Below, one piece after another: positions 33,615 through 45,821 of a stretch of 64,000 nt of DNA. The notes below the pieces were generated by a model. The model searched no databases and had not been told where the DNA came from. It saw only the letters and a list, made by a program, of their open reading frames with translations. The number at the start of each line of letters is the position of its first letter. Position 1 is the first letter of the stretch. The DNA lies in NCBI GenBank assembly GCA_014529385.2, contig CM043943.1:99150355-99214354 (forward strand). The letters run 5' to 3'. Position numbers and translations under genes: made by a program. This stretch comes from Adiantum capillus-veneris (lineage: Eukaryota > Streptophyta > Polypodiopsida > Polypodiales > Pteridaceae).

Positions 33615-36600
33615 TTACTTCCCCCTTGGAGAAGCATTTTCGTCCTCGAAAACACAAGTGATGGTATCTTCATAAGAACACTAATGTTTGCCACCGTGGC
33701 ATCCCGCATGGATCCAACTGTTCATTAGAGTGGAACCTGGTTCCATAGGAGGTTCAATGAAATCAAGAATAACATCTTGATTTTCCACATTGTTGTCCCT
33801 GTGCAACCATCTTGGTTAACCAACGCGTAACCAACATAGCTTGAAGACTCCATGTAGAACTCACTTGAGAATGCTAAACGAGTTATCACAACTAAGAGGT
33901 GTCTAAATACAAACCCAGGTTTCAAACTTTGGAAATACAAAGAAAAATGCAAGAAAACCTTGGTGCAACTTTCCATGCAGTTGTGAGAAAGATTTCCAAC
34001 TCGCGTGAGTATCTTGAAAATCTCATAGCTACTAAGGGATAGAATAGGGAGTGTCCTCATGTCAGACTTCTGAACATTTTGGAACACAGAAAACTACCTA
34101 TCCACCCTTAATGTAGGTTACATGCTAACATACTTTGTCAGCACACCTACTAAGTCCTTGACGTATGAAACTATTGAAACGGTATCCAACCCCACCACAA
34201 CAGGTGTTCAAATCTAAAAACGTAACCTAAGCAAATTCTAGAATAGGGAGCGAATCATTCATTCAGAATGCGTTGTGCTAACGTATGCGCTTAGCAAATC
34301 CTTTAGCAAAGAATACGTGTAAGATGTCCATCCAACAGGAAATGAATAGCAGCAGTAAGAGTGAGGTGCTTTCCCCCAACTACTTACACACAATATTCCA
34401 CGACTGACGATAAACTATGACTCAACCATTGAGTATCCAGCCATATACTTGATATGGAATGGAGACAAACAACTAGGTTGAAAGTGGGTTGGAGTATGGA
34501 GTAAGCTCATAGAGTTTAGACCATCCAACCACAGATATCCATCCTGAGCCATTACCTTGTATGGTAGGGTGTATACTCATAATAAAGTTGCTAGGAAGGT
34601 TGCACTTGAAGTGCAAAAAATTATAGAAACAAGAAAGTCCATGAATTTGCATGTTGCTTCGAACAAATCTGCGCTAAACACTAGGGCCCATAACACCTAG
34701 TGTGCATGCATTTAACACAAACAAATCCGAACCACAATTCCATGACGAGACTTTCCACAGCACGTACGTGAAATCCTTGCAAGAAGGGTGGACCATAACA
34801 GAATGTGAAAGCTCAGTCACACCTAGGTACCAACCGTGAGACATTCTCATGAACGTAGCGTACTTGGATATATGTAGAAATGACCCTCCATTAAGGTGGT
34901 TACATAGCACTTGTAATCGCAACAAGTCTATATTTAGTACTCGATAATTTCAGGCCACTGAAATTGTCCCTGATATGGTGTGCTTCAAATGGTCTAATAA
35001 ACGGATACAACCAACACATAGGGACTTTGTCGCAACACATCATTAGGAATTAGGTGCCAGTGTCAGTCCCAAAGATTCATATTTACCACATGTGGAATAT
35101 GTCTCAAGTAAGGATGGCAGAGAAAGTGACATCCATCAAGCACAAATTGTAATCTTGTGTGGAGGGAACTATGAACACTCCGTGACGCGAGTGAGAGGGA
35201 CCCTCATTATCATTGCTCCACACTAGTTAAATCGAACTTCTTGAGTTCCTAGACCATGTTGTGTCCCATGTGACAACATGTGCCAAACAGAACCGTACCA
35301 TGTAAGTTTGTAAGTGTTTCAACAAGATTCAAACCCATTACGGTATCTTGATGAACAGGGAAGGGAGAAAATGACAATATTTACTCAAAATGCTATGCTC
35401 GTCCATGACCGTGTCACTAGGCTAAAGAAAAAGCTGGATGAAAGCTTTCTAGCTCAAACATCCCGGTTACATATCGTATACGAACTTAATTGGAAAGGAA
35501 AATAAATCCAAAAACCATGTACTGACGAAAAGGTGGAAACTACCTGATACTTACCCGTAAGTCAAGTACAACCCTCAACCTGTAAAAAGCGTACCATCTG
35601 AACTTGTGACCGTGGGTGATGCCTTGGCAATCCAAACCCCTGGGTATAGCTTGCCAAACAAACCCCCTTTGGTGAATGTTTGGAAAGAACGTTTTGATTA
35701 TCCCTTGGTAGATAGTTTGCTCGAAAAACAAAGTGTGAAAGTGTTCAAAATGGACCATCAACACGTATTGTGTGATTTAGTAATCATTGTATGTGGTCAT
35801 ACCACAAAACTATGCTCCTATATGCACGCCCAGTGCTATAGAGAAAATGGGAGATCCACGCTGGGCGGGACTCCAAGCTCGTATGGACAGCCATGCTGTT
35901 TGAAATGCTTGCTGTATCTAAACGTTGTGTTATAGATCAGTCTATGTGAATGTAAGTTCATCAAAAACTTAACTCAATCTTTGCAGTAAAACATGTAGTG
36001 CTTACAAAATACCCAAAAACATATGTAATGGCAAGACTCTTGCTGGGCCATTAACATCGATGAAGAGTCCACTGGGTAGATCTGTTCAAGCTCAAGAACA
36101 ATCACCCAAGGAATTCCAATAGTTGGGTCTTACCCTAGATCTGAAAGTGTCTCTTAGCCAGCCTGTGTGGCTCATAGCCCTTATGTCAAGTGGTGTGAAA
36201 TCAACAAAATGATGAAGACTAATTTGGATGGCGTCTTGACCAATTTCTAATTGAGAGTTAGAGCACCTTCGCTCAGACTGACTCACAAGAAAAACATGGA
36301 TCAAAAGATTCTTAAAAAGTTTTCATTATTCTTTGAGAGAGAAGGAGAGCATGTTGGGCTGAGGAAATTTCCTTAAGTTTGTAGAGTGTGTACTCAAGCT
36401 ATGTGCTCATGTGCATCTTATGCCTTGGTTGCAGCTTATTCTATCAGCATATAACAATCTGTCTGTATGACTCTCACATCGAGAGAGGTAACAAAAAACA
36501 CAAGTCAAATATTGACCCATCTACCTTGTACGGGGTCTTGAGTGTACGAGGATGACTTGAATAGGGCACTTTGCGTGTGAATCAAGTTCGAGTCTTAGGT

Positions 36601-37157
36601 TCCTCTTAATGGTGTTATGCAGTAACAACAACCAAAGAAACATAAATGAAAATCATGTGAAACGAGCCATAACGGATATTGTCCTTGACAGAGTGTGGTG
36701 TTATAGCAGAATCATAAACCAAAATGTGGTGGAATTCATTCCACCTGGCAAGCATGCCTTGCATGCAGAGTGGTAAGCCCTTGGTGAGAGTGATGGCTCA
36801 AACGTGAGAGCCAAAACCACAAGTGCTCTACACAGTCTGTACGAGTAGGGATACATTATAACTGGATGTTGTCACACATAAAGTGTGAGGAGATATCCCT
36901 ATTTTACCAGTGTCCCACACTTATGTGTCAAAGCTCGTGATTCCAAGGCAATGGGCAGTATCTTAGTACAAGTGAGAAGCCATGCTTCATATAAAACTCT
37001 CAAAGCACTTTGCTTTGCACAACAACAATAGTTTCCAAGTAAAAGTGAAAACATGGAAAAACAAGAAAAACTTAAAATTGTCTAACCTGGTCATCCTGCT
37101 ATAACCAGTTGTCTTGAAATTTGGAAGGACAAACACACTGGAAGATGGCTCATAGCC
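33615..37157 (-). other. Internal DNA of the large element, left half
   Basis: About 3.5 kb. The purine-rich tract is at its left end on the minus strand. No retrotransposon domain is visible on either strand. Two short plus-strand frames look weakly protein-like (35314-35505, and 35606-35935 with VGDALAIQTPGYSLPNKPP), but they are antisense to the element and unrecognised. Confidence 0.5.
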
Positions 37158-38850
37158 TGTAATGGAAATGGCCTATGAATTTTGAGAGTAGTGGAATTAG
37201 GAAATTAGATGAAGCACTTTTGTGAGATTACTTTGTAAGCATAGCGGGTGAACCTAATTGATGGTAGCAACATAAACATGGTACTTAGTTAACTTGGCGT
37301 GAACAATACTTTTGCAAGAGAGAAAGAGTTTAGAGAACATGACAATATTTGAGGACCGGATTCATATGGATCCAGTCCCCCCTCCAATAGGAATTTGTAT
37401 TATAGTTTCTCCCATCAAGAGAGACTTGGTACAATACAATCTTTGTGTTCCTTGTGACCTAGGTGATGCAATGAAGATGAAAAGATTCATGCATCGCAAG
37501 CATAACATAAACTTTGTAGAAAGCATTAACTATCCCAAGCCTCAATCCCAAGGCCCCAAACACCTTCGAAGGTGGAGAGAGCTAGCGGGGAATGAGGATA
37601 GGGAAGAGGAAGAAGAAACATTTCGTAGGAGAAAGAAATAGCTCCTCACTTATCATCATTCTTCTTGCTAGCAATACATAATACCATAGTAATGAAGATG
37701 GAGAAGATGGCAAGCTTAAGCATTGAAGCATGGCTCTTGGTTGGATTTGCATTCCATAGCCAAGAGTGTTGGTGAAGGCTCTCACTTCTTACAAGCTTGG
37801 AGAAGGAGGTGGAGTTCCTCAACTTTCACCAAGTGAGAATGGCTCCCCCAAATGAGTTTGTCTGTGGTGTAAATTCCCCTAGCACCCCCCTTGCTTGCTT
37901 GGGGAAAGTTGTGACTTTTCCACATGCTGCAAGCTTATTGGACCCCTCTCCCCCTAGCCAATCACATGCAACATGCATTCAAGTACATGTGTAGTCTTTT
38001 GGCAAGTGTCCTCCTTACCCCTTAGAGAGAGAGAGAGCTTGAAAATATCTAGATATTTGTTGGATGGAATTAGAAGCTCATTGGACCCCTCTTTAGCCCA
38101 ACCAATAGCATTCAATCACACCATGTGGTAAAGCTTAAGGAGAATCTGACATGTGTGCCATGTGCCCTTTGAGAAAAGGGGGGCCCTTTGGGTGAGAGGA
38201 AGGTTAGGTCAAAGATTCCCCTAACTTATGAACTTCATGCATAGGAAGCTTCTCAAGCACGTTCCTCATTAAATATGACAAGTACCTCAAGTACCTTAGT
38301 CATCAGCATGACAAGCACCTTAGGTGGAGTTCCCACCTCAAGCTCAGTCCTAGCTTGCCTAAGTTCAAAGGCAAGTTTAGCTTGGGTTCCCATCTCAAGC
38401 TCCTTAGCTTGCCTAAGGTCAAAGGCAAGTTTAGGTCGGGTTCCCACCTCAAGCTCAGCCCTAGCTTGCCTAAGGTCAAAGGCAAATTTAGGTCGGGTTC
38501 CAACCTCAAGCTCAACCTAAGTTCAAAGGCAAGTTTAGGTCGGGTTCCCACGGGTTCCCACCTCAAGCTCCGCCCTAACTTGCCTAAGGTCAAAGGACTT
38601 TTAACACTAACCATTGGAGGTCTTTAATGAAGCTAACCCTAAGGTCTTTTAAACTCCATTAGTTAACCTTGCTCTTTGACTAGTACCATCTTACATTTGG
38701 ACCCCTTTACCATTGGCCCCGTGTTGAGATAGATCCGTAAGCACATGTGTATATTCTAACCCTTGTTCCCGTTTATTATCCCACATTAAATGATCAATTT
38801 AATATGAGAAAATCATTTGGGTTGGTTAGATATTAGATTTAATGACATTA
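37158..38850 (-). repeat. 3' LTR of family F
   Basis: About 1693 bp, TGTAATGG...AATGACATTA; the terminal CA is decayed here (the partner ends CATCA). It holds about five units of a 54-57-bp tandem repeat (38329-38600). Confidence 0.83.
38329..38600. repeat. 54-57-bp tandem repeat in the family F 3' LTR
   Basis: Units of GTTCCCACCTCAAGCTC, AGCTTGCCTAAGGTCAAAGG and AAGTTTAGGTCGG recur about five times, with one partial duplication of GGGTTCCCAC. The partner LTR has about three units (58068-58205), which explains most of the length difference. Confidence 0.8.
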
Positions 38851-39237
38851 CCTCTCTCTTGAAATCATAGTCGTCCTCGACTATGAGGTAAAAGAGATAA
38901 AGCCATAGTCATTAGTCAATTTTTCTTAGCGCGTAGAGGATCCCTTTTTACCCTACAACATCATTCCAAGATGGATGACTAATCCATTTGGTGCTTGAGA
39001 GACATAGCTGCCGCAAGCATGTCTGCTCTTTAGTCCATTTCACCTCCCAGGTAGAGTGACAAATTCTACATGGTGTTTGAGAGACGTCGTTATCCCAAAT
39101 ATGATTCTTAGAATGCATGTGACTTAAATTTGTGCACAGTAAAGAGAGAATTAGTCTTATAAGACAAAACATTGATCATTTAAAAGAAACATGTACATTT
39201 TCTTACTATAATGTAGCATTGTAAGCGTTGACAAGGT
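38851..39237 (-). other. Family F 3' untranslated region with polypurine tract
   Basis: Between the coding end and the LTR. The minus strand reads CAAGAGAGAGG directly before the LTR (38851-38861), the polypurine tract. No coding is seen. Confidence 0.6.
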
Positions 39238-40230
39238 TCATACTATCCTTAAGCTGGATTCCTTGCATCCATCTAGCATCTTCAAAAGGCTAATTTTTGA
39301 ACTTAATAAGATACCGTCGGATAATCTTACCATGTCGTAGTACCTTGTCTTCATGCCAAAGGATAGCTTTGGGTCGTAGTACCTCTTCTTGATCTTCGAT
39401 TTTGGGAGGGTCTCAATAATTGGTTCATTTGGAGGCTCTACTTTGTAGGGCTTGAGTAGGCTCACATGAAAAGCATTGTGTATGAGCCAATGGTTAGGCA
39501 ACTTGAGTTGATAAGCCACCTCATTGATTGGCTTCAAAATTTGAAAAGGACCATAGTATCTTTTTGCTAGTTTAGCATAATACTTTTGATGGCTCGTAAG
39601 ATTTTTGCTCGTCGTTTGCCTCAATCGAGCCGTAGGAAACTTAAGTAAGACCCAATCATTTTCTTTGACATTCAGGCCTTTCTGTGCTTGTCAGAAACAA
39701 ATTTTTGCCTTAGTTGGGAGATGGATATAGCCTCTTTAATCTTTTGAAAAGATGCTTGCAGATCATGGCATACTCATCGGCAGCAGCGAAGATCTTTCCA
39801 TGTACTTTAAGTAGCAAGGGACTTTTAGGTCTTCCCTCTATGATTTCAAAAGGCGCTTTTCCCATAGAAGTATGGATAGTATTATTATACACATACTCCA
39901 CAAGAGGTATGTACTTTTCCCATTGTGCGTCTTGATCTACTTTTGTAACATAGGTCTTTAGTAGATCAAGAATTTTAAGATTAGCTATCTCACTTTGGCC
40001 ATCCGTTTGTGGGTGATAGGCAGAAGAGAAATTCAATCTTGTACCTAGATTTTTGAAGAGACCTTTCCAAAAATTACTGGTCATTCTAGGATTTCTATCT
40101 GACATGATGGATGTTGGCAATCCATGGTGTTTGAAAATCTGGGATATGAAGAGATTTTCCATTTGGTGTGCCTTAATAGTCTTCTTGACAGGGATAAAGT
40201 TTGCTTGCTTGCTAAACCTGTCAACTATTG
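39238..40230 (-). pseudogene. Family F integrase C-half and chromodomain-like tail
   Basis: 40162-39710 reads FKHHGLPTSIMSDRNPRMTS, FSSAYHPQTDGQSEI, LVEYVYNNTIHTSMGKAPFE, the gypsy integrase core with the second Asp and GQSE. Then YYGPFQILKPINEVAYQLKLP and HNAFHVSLLKPY. Past a one-base shift near 39410 the other frame gives VLRHGKIIRRYLIKFKN, a stop, then PFEDARW, which resembles a chromodomain. The 5' end is cut at 40230 by the chromovirus; the missing part continues at 54480. Confidence 0.82.
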
Positions 40231-41786
40231 TGTAAGGTCTCTGACCCCGATCAAAAGAGCACCATTGTACCTTGAAATGAATATAATGGAAAAAGTTACT
40301 ATTTTGAGCAGTTTTCCAAATTCTCTCAGTGCCATGATGTTTAGAATGTTTTAAAGCTTCGAAATGTGAATTAAAATAATTTTTTGTTAAAAAAATCCAA
40401 AAATAGTAAGTTTTTGGTCACTGGACCCATCCAGTTTTGATCGTCTCGAAAAACTGCACCCGTACCCCAAATTTGAAAAAATGCTTTTTCGGACCCCGGG
40501 GGCTGCTAAATATGGCAGGTACTCGGGCAAGTATGTCTTAGTTAGAGCTCCGTATAGCAATTTACGGCATCAAAATCCGACTCGTATAACCCGTTTTAGC
40601 CTAAAATCAATTTTTCCAAAAAATTGAGCGGGGAGGCACCGGAGCCCGGGACTGTGTGGGAGCAGGTCCTAGGCCACTCCAGATCAGCTTTAGCAGCTAG
40701 GGGGCGCCCTCTTGCCTTGTGGGAGTCCTGGGAAAGCTGCCAAGCCAGTAACTAAGTCTCAGAGTCAGTTAACCTAGCCAACCTGACACTTGGTGAGTAG
40801 GGAACTAAACTTGCCATGCTGAACTGGAGAAGCTCCCATATGCATTTAGCAACCCAGGTCGATTTTCAGCCTGTAGGAGCCTATGTAAAGGCCAGTGCAC
40901 ACACACACACACATACACATATTCTCACACACACATAGTGCACACACACACACACACCTACACACACCTTGGGAAGGTGCTGCCGGTACACACATCCTTT
41001 GAAGGAGAAGAAAGGAGGGAGGTGCTGTCGAATTCTCGCCTCAAGAAGCTCGATTAGATAAGAGAATCGAGAAGATTATCAGCCCTTAATCACGGTAACC
41101 ACGGTTTAATTAATGCTTTCTGCAAATCCTTTTCATTACCATCTAAATTCCTCGTCTATTATGCCTATTCCTAGTCGTAATTCTCTATAATTACTCTCTA
41201 ATTTCTCTTTAGCCATATTCTATTATGTAATCATCACACCATAGCTGAATTATCATCCATTCATCATCCTTAATTAATGATTTGTCCATGATTATTAGAA
41301 TTTTCTCTCTCTAGGTAGCATAGTAATTAATCGGTAAGCTGGTAATTGTGTAGATTGATGAGAATCACTTTTTCTATCACGCATTAATATTGTAGCTGAT
41401 TTAGATTCATTTTTTTAATGCATTAAGATATAATTAAGGTAAGATTAATGTGTCATTAAGTCTCTAAGAGGTGGTTTTTCTCACACCTATGCATGCGGTG
41501 ATTCTGCACCCTCTAATTGCTAGGAAAGAGATTAATCATGCTTAATTCATCTCTCTGGTAATTCCATTAGTGAAATCCTATTATTCTTAATCATGTAAGC
41601 CGAGTAATTATCTTTAGAGCCGGTTCCCATAGGATTATGTGGCATCCATAATGATTACTATATGAAAAATCTAGACCTCTCATATAGGAGGGATTAATTG
41701 ATGTTACTAATCTATCTATTGGGTTGTTGTGACGCTTGCAAACCTTAGCTTTTTCTCCAAGCTAACTAATTAAAGTAGTGAGTAAA

Positions 41787-41927
41787 ATGGCCCCGGTTAA
41801 GAGAACTCGCTTCGGTGGTGCCCACGACCGCGAGGCAGGAACAAGCAATGTCAATGGAAAGGGAAAAGCTCCCATGGAGGAACAAATACCGGCCATCTCA
41901 CGGGCCATTGACAAAGAAATGGAAGAG
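41787..41927 (+). CDS. gag: Putative first coding exon of the chromovirus Gag, inside the LTR
   Basis: A 47-codon frame starts at ATG 41787 (MAPVKRTRFGGAHD...) and ends at a splice donor GAG/GTAGGT in phase 0. Without splicing it would stop eight codons later. The gag frame downstream starts after an in-frame TAG at 43814-43816, whose AG also forms the acceptor CCCATGTAG/GCACCA, also phase 0, and has no ATG before the conserved Gag core. Splicing 41928-43816 would give Gag a normal basic start. The same exon is kept in the 3' LTR (53251-53391) with only two residue changes. This is inferred from splice signals, frame and conservation. Confidence 0.55.
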
Positions 41928-42219
41928 GTAGGTCATAATTTTGTTTAAGTCATTTGAATTAACATTGCACACATTTAGTTAGGAATGAACATACCCCCAA
42001 ACATGTTGGAGAAATCCGACGGAAACCTCGGCATTGAATTCATTGTACATTAAGTTCTAAAAGTAGGAAGGAAATGATTGATGGGTATGCTGTTTGCAAG
42101 AGGAAAGAATGTATGCTAGGAAAAATTTAGCTCTACATGTTCATTTTACTTCCAATGTTGAATCAGTCCTGACCCCCTACTCATCACAGGGGGCAGAGTT
42201 CCTCGTTAAGGGCTCTTGA

Positions 42220-42305
42220 ATCCACAACTTGCTTTTTATGCGGTGGGAACCCACGACTTGCTTTCTATGAGGTGGGAGTGTCCATGACATGCTTTCTATG
42301 CGGTG
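42220..42305. repeat. About 30-bp VNTR in the chromovirus 5' LTR
   Basis: Units containing ACTTGCTTTCTATGCGGTGG recur about four times. The 3' LTR (53690-53810) has one more unit, accounting for nearly all of the LTR length difference. Confidence 0.8.
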
Positions 42306-42983
42306 GACATACCTAGTTGTATGGACAACTAGGCGACAACGGGAGGAGTGAACTCTCGTTGGAGGGGGAATGTTGTACCTGCAGAACATTGGAACTTTAA
42401 TGAATAAGTTTGAGTAGAATTTTTACTAGAATGCTGTCTTGGTGTTGTTTGCAATACTGGTTGAAGGGCTGTCTTAACGAACAATGTGCTTCCGAATAAA
42501 AACAAGGAATGTTTATGTTGAACAACTTTTGTGATAGCAATTAGGTCACACAAGGAAGTGTGAGTGTGGGGGTGGAAAGTGGGGACGTGGCTCAGGTTGC
42601 CAATGCCTACGAGATGGGTGGTCCCGATTGGTCGGGAACTCTCTTTCCCCATAGTGCTTACTTCGATATTAGTAATACTCATTGCCCCTAGAGCGGTGAA
42701 ATCTCGAGGGTATGTGCCTCTGAAACATGGGGAAAAAGGCGCTTGGTTTTTCTCTCCTCTTGGAAGGTGGTTCTTAGGATCGCTAGATAGTCTAAGTACG
42801 CTTCCCCTGCGAGGTGGAGCTAGATCTCCTTGCTAGTAGGCTCGAACTCGACTCACTTGTGATGAGAGATCGTCCGCTAGTCGAACCCTGAACCATTTTG
42901 TTTGCTTCCACAATAGATCTAGTGGCCACCAAGTTCACCATCAAATCCGCTGGTTGATACGGCGGGGTGGGGACCTCGCACCT

Positions 42984-42996
42984 GGTATCAGAGCCT
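42984..42996 (+). promoter_or_regulatory. Primer-binding site of the chromovirus (tRNA-iMet)
   Basis: TGGTATCAGAGCC, two bases after the 5' LTR. Confidence 0.93.
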
Positions 42997-43068
42997 AGGT
43001 TAGGCTGGGAAATAAAGTCGTACTGTTTGAATATTTAAATAAGGAACTGAAAGTATACAGGTAGTTGA

Positions 43069-43602
43069 TCCGAATTCCTTGCATTGGTGTTGCAAGAAGA
43101 CCCCGTGCTCGAATATCGGAAGTTCCAAGTGTTTGAGATTATTTATTAGCAAGCTCGAAGATCCCTAGTTTACCAGTTCAGGCAAGATTTCATGGAGATA
43201 TTGATGAAGGCTCATACGCCACACTGCACCCGCATTGATAGAGGATGGGAACTTGATTGGACATTTCCAGGAGGGGTTTACTACATCAACGCTCGGAAGC
43301 TAGGATGCCTGGCTACCGATTTGAAGAAGATACATTGGGGAGAAGAGTTGAGGGTAGTAGAGATATTCTACTTGGGGCCTACACGATTGGACTAGACTGT
43401 CTCAGACGACACCAATCAAACCCTCAACGACTGGCTCTTGGAGAAGGTCACCAATGTGATCCTAGGAAACAGAGTCAAAACCTTTGGAGTACCAAAAGAG
43501 GAATTCCGGCTTGATATCTTAGTTTATTATCCACTCAAGAATGAGTACAGGAACTATTTCACGAACAAAGTAGTGCATCATGTGAATACCATCCCTTAGG
43601 CG
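43069..43602 (+). pseudogene. Unrecognised ORF before gag in the chromovirus
   Basis: A plus frame from 43069 to the TAG at 43600-43602 is protein-like throughout and interrupted only by two TAG codons (about 43150 and 43393-43395). It reads FLALVLQEDPVLEYRKFQVF, then QARRSLVYQFRQDFMEILMK, RGWELDWTFPGGVYYINARK, EELRVVEIFYLGP and FRLDILVYYPLKNEYRNYF. The first ATG is at 43192. I do not recognise it. It lies in the leader, inside the proposed Gag intron, and might be an alternative exon or a separate product. Both TAGs could be decayed CAG codons. Confidence 0.45.
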
Positions 43603-43816
43603 TATGTCATACGCAATCCATAAAGCCATGTAATAAGCTGATCATCAGTTATCTTAAACCTTGAGGAGTTTCAATTGTAATAAATTTTCTTCAATAAAGT
43701 GCTTTTTGTCTCTGAACCTTTGTCTCTTGATAAAGTGGAATTTTGAAATTTTATTAAAATCTCGTCTATTTTGAAATCCAAGTAATGGTATCAATAATTT
43801 CGTATAACCCATGTAG

Positions 43817-45310
43817 GCACCACCTGTTGCTCTGTACTTGGCAGCGCAAGAGAAGAAGCTCCTCCTTAAGCAAGCCCAACCTCCGATATTTAAGGGCGAG
43901 GGGGCAAATGTGGAGAGAGACACGGAAGTGTGGATGGAAGCCATGGATGACTACTTTGAAGCTGCAGGGACCCAACCCGTAAATGAGACCATGCTTGCGA
44001 TGTTCCGCTGGACTGGCGATGCCAAGATATGGTGGAAGCAACATTGCATGGACATGGATATTAAGGGATCTTCCCAGTCCTGGGAAGACATCAAAGCTGC
44101 GATAATGGGGCGTTATTTACCACCTGCCTATAGAACCTTGAGGATGAATGAATTCTTTTCACTTTGGCAGCTGAATTCATCTGTCAAAGAATATTACGCA
44201 AAGTTTTTCACTCTTCGGTACCTTGGAACAACAGGTGGCGAGGTTCTGCCAAGGACTAATCGATCCCTTGAATACTCGGTTGGAAGCTCTCAGGCCGACA
44301 ACACTACAAGATGCCTTGTTGAGGGCCAAACCTCTAGCTCTCAAAGTACAAAAGGTTAACCAGAACAGGAGGAATCATTGGGCAAAGAGGGCAAGGACAA
44401 CTGCTTGGAATAACAAACCAGCCAACCAACCATATGACCAACGCCTTATTATGGCTACCACCACAACCGTGGAGTTCCCTGATGTTCGATGCTATGGTTG
44501 CGGCGAGCATGGACATTACAGGTCCAATTGCCCCAGGAACATTCAGGCGACCAACGCCAATGCCATACCCTTGAATACCCGTGGATGTGGCCAAGCTAAT
44601 GGAAGAGGAGGACAGGGAAGGATGAACAGATGGCGAGGGCGAGGGCGAGGGCGTGGAGCTACCGCCAGAGTAAATGCCGCAGTAGTACAACCAACTGTGG
44701 GTGACGAAGCAGTGGAGAGAGCAACCCTACATGCTGCAATTGACAATCCCAATGGTTGCGAGCAATACGCAGTCATTCATACGCCAGGATCTCTCAGAGG
44801 TGAACAAGTTAACTTCCTTATAGATTGTGGCAGTACTCTTTCATTTCTTTCACCCAGATGCATGAGGAAGCTAAAGCTAGATAAGTACCCAACAAGCAAG
44901 CTAGTTGTAGAGTTAGCAAACGGCAAGGAAGTAGTATCTCAACATTCTGCAGGAAAAATCGACTTTGATTTAGGAGGACACCCAATTTCGAACCCTACCC
45001 TTAAGATTCTTTCATGGGATACTAGGGATGGACTGGCTAAAGCAAAATAGGGCCCACATACATTGTGCACAAGGGAATTTTACCTTTACAGATAACTAGG
45101 GTAATTAAGCCTTAATCCAGGGGGGAAATGGGAGACCTAGGTCTACTCTAGTTAAGGCCAGTAGACTTTTGAAGGGACTAAGGAAGGGTCAGCAAATTTA
45201 TGCAGTAAAACTCAACAAGGTGGACCAATCAGATACCTCACTTCGACCAAACTGGTTGAGAGAGTATGATGATGTATTCCCTGAAGACCTTACGAATCTT
45301 CCGCTGGGTC
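43817..45310 (+). pseudogene. gag: Chromovirus Gag and protease
   Basis: From the acceptor at 43817: KQAQPPIFKGEGA, VWMEAMDDYFEAAG, FRWTGDAKIWWKQH and FSLWQLNSSVKEYYAKF (gag core). After a one-base shift near 44220 come VARFCQGLIDPLNTRLE, then the CCHC knuckle CYGCGEHGHYRSNC (about 44492-44533), an RGRGRG stretch, and a protease with FLIDCGSTLSFLSPRCM, where DCG replaces DSG/DTG. The frame stops at 45048-45050. Decayed linker sequence (about 45160-45310: LREYDDVFPEDL) leads to the deletion where RT should begin. Confidence 0.83.
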
Positions 45311-45501
45311 ACAATTAGCTTTCAGTACAACGTATCATCCCCAGGCAGATGGGCAACCTGAAAGAGTTAATCACGTCATTGAGGACATTCTCAGAGCCTA
45401 TTGTTCGCAAGAGCCAAAGAAGTGGTTACAGTATCTACCTTTGGTGGAGTATGCTTAAAACTCTTCCGAACACAGAAGAATTGGAATGTCACCCTTCAAA
45501 G
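45311..45501 (+). pseudogene. Chromovirus integrase, middle part
   Basis: Directly after the pre-RT linker the sequence reads TQLAFSTTYHPQADGQPERV (with TTYHPQ.DGQ.ER, the third acidic residue of the D-D-E core), then LPLVEYA, TAA, NSSEHRRIGMSPFK. The abrupt join from LTNLPLG to this block shows the internal deletion of RT, RNase H and the integrase N-half. Copia C interrupts it after 45501. Confidence 0.83.
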
Positions 45502-45693
45502 TGAAGGAGTACGAGCGGAAGTGCGACGCGACAGAGAGTGCGAGAAGAAGAGCATGACGATATGGTGAACTCGCTCTACTGTAATGTGTAGAGCATAGTG
45601 AGTTCTTATTAGGTTTTAACAAAAGAATATGTGTACATACCTGGCGGCCCGCCCACTTACCTAGGCGACCACATTGGGCTTTATACCCCAACA
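45502..45693 (-). repeat. 3' LTR of copia C, 192 bp
   Basis: TGAAGGAGTACG...TATACCCCAACA. The polypurine tract on the minus strand (AAGTGGGAGGT) lies directly beside it at 45694-45704. Confidence 0.92.
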
Positions 45694-45821
45694 ACCTCCC
45701 ACTTAAAGTCCAATGTGGTACTTTAAGTGTGAGAGAAGCTACTATACAAGCTAATATACAAGAGATGTAGAGAAGTGATGTACTACCCTACACCTAACTG
45801 CTTGCGAAAATGCGCAAAGCT

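Larger units (their letters stand above)
40231..42981 (+). repeat. 5' LTR of the chromovirus, 2751 bp
   Basis: TGTAAGGTC...ACCTCGCA. It contains a (CA)n-rich stretch (40893-40968), an ATG-bearing exon-like ORF (41787-41927) and a VNTR of about 30 bp (42220-42305). The LTR border is fixed by the primer site two bases downstream. Confidence 0.9.
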
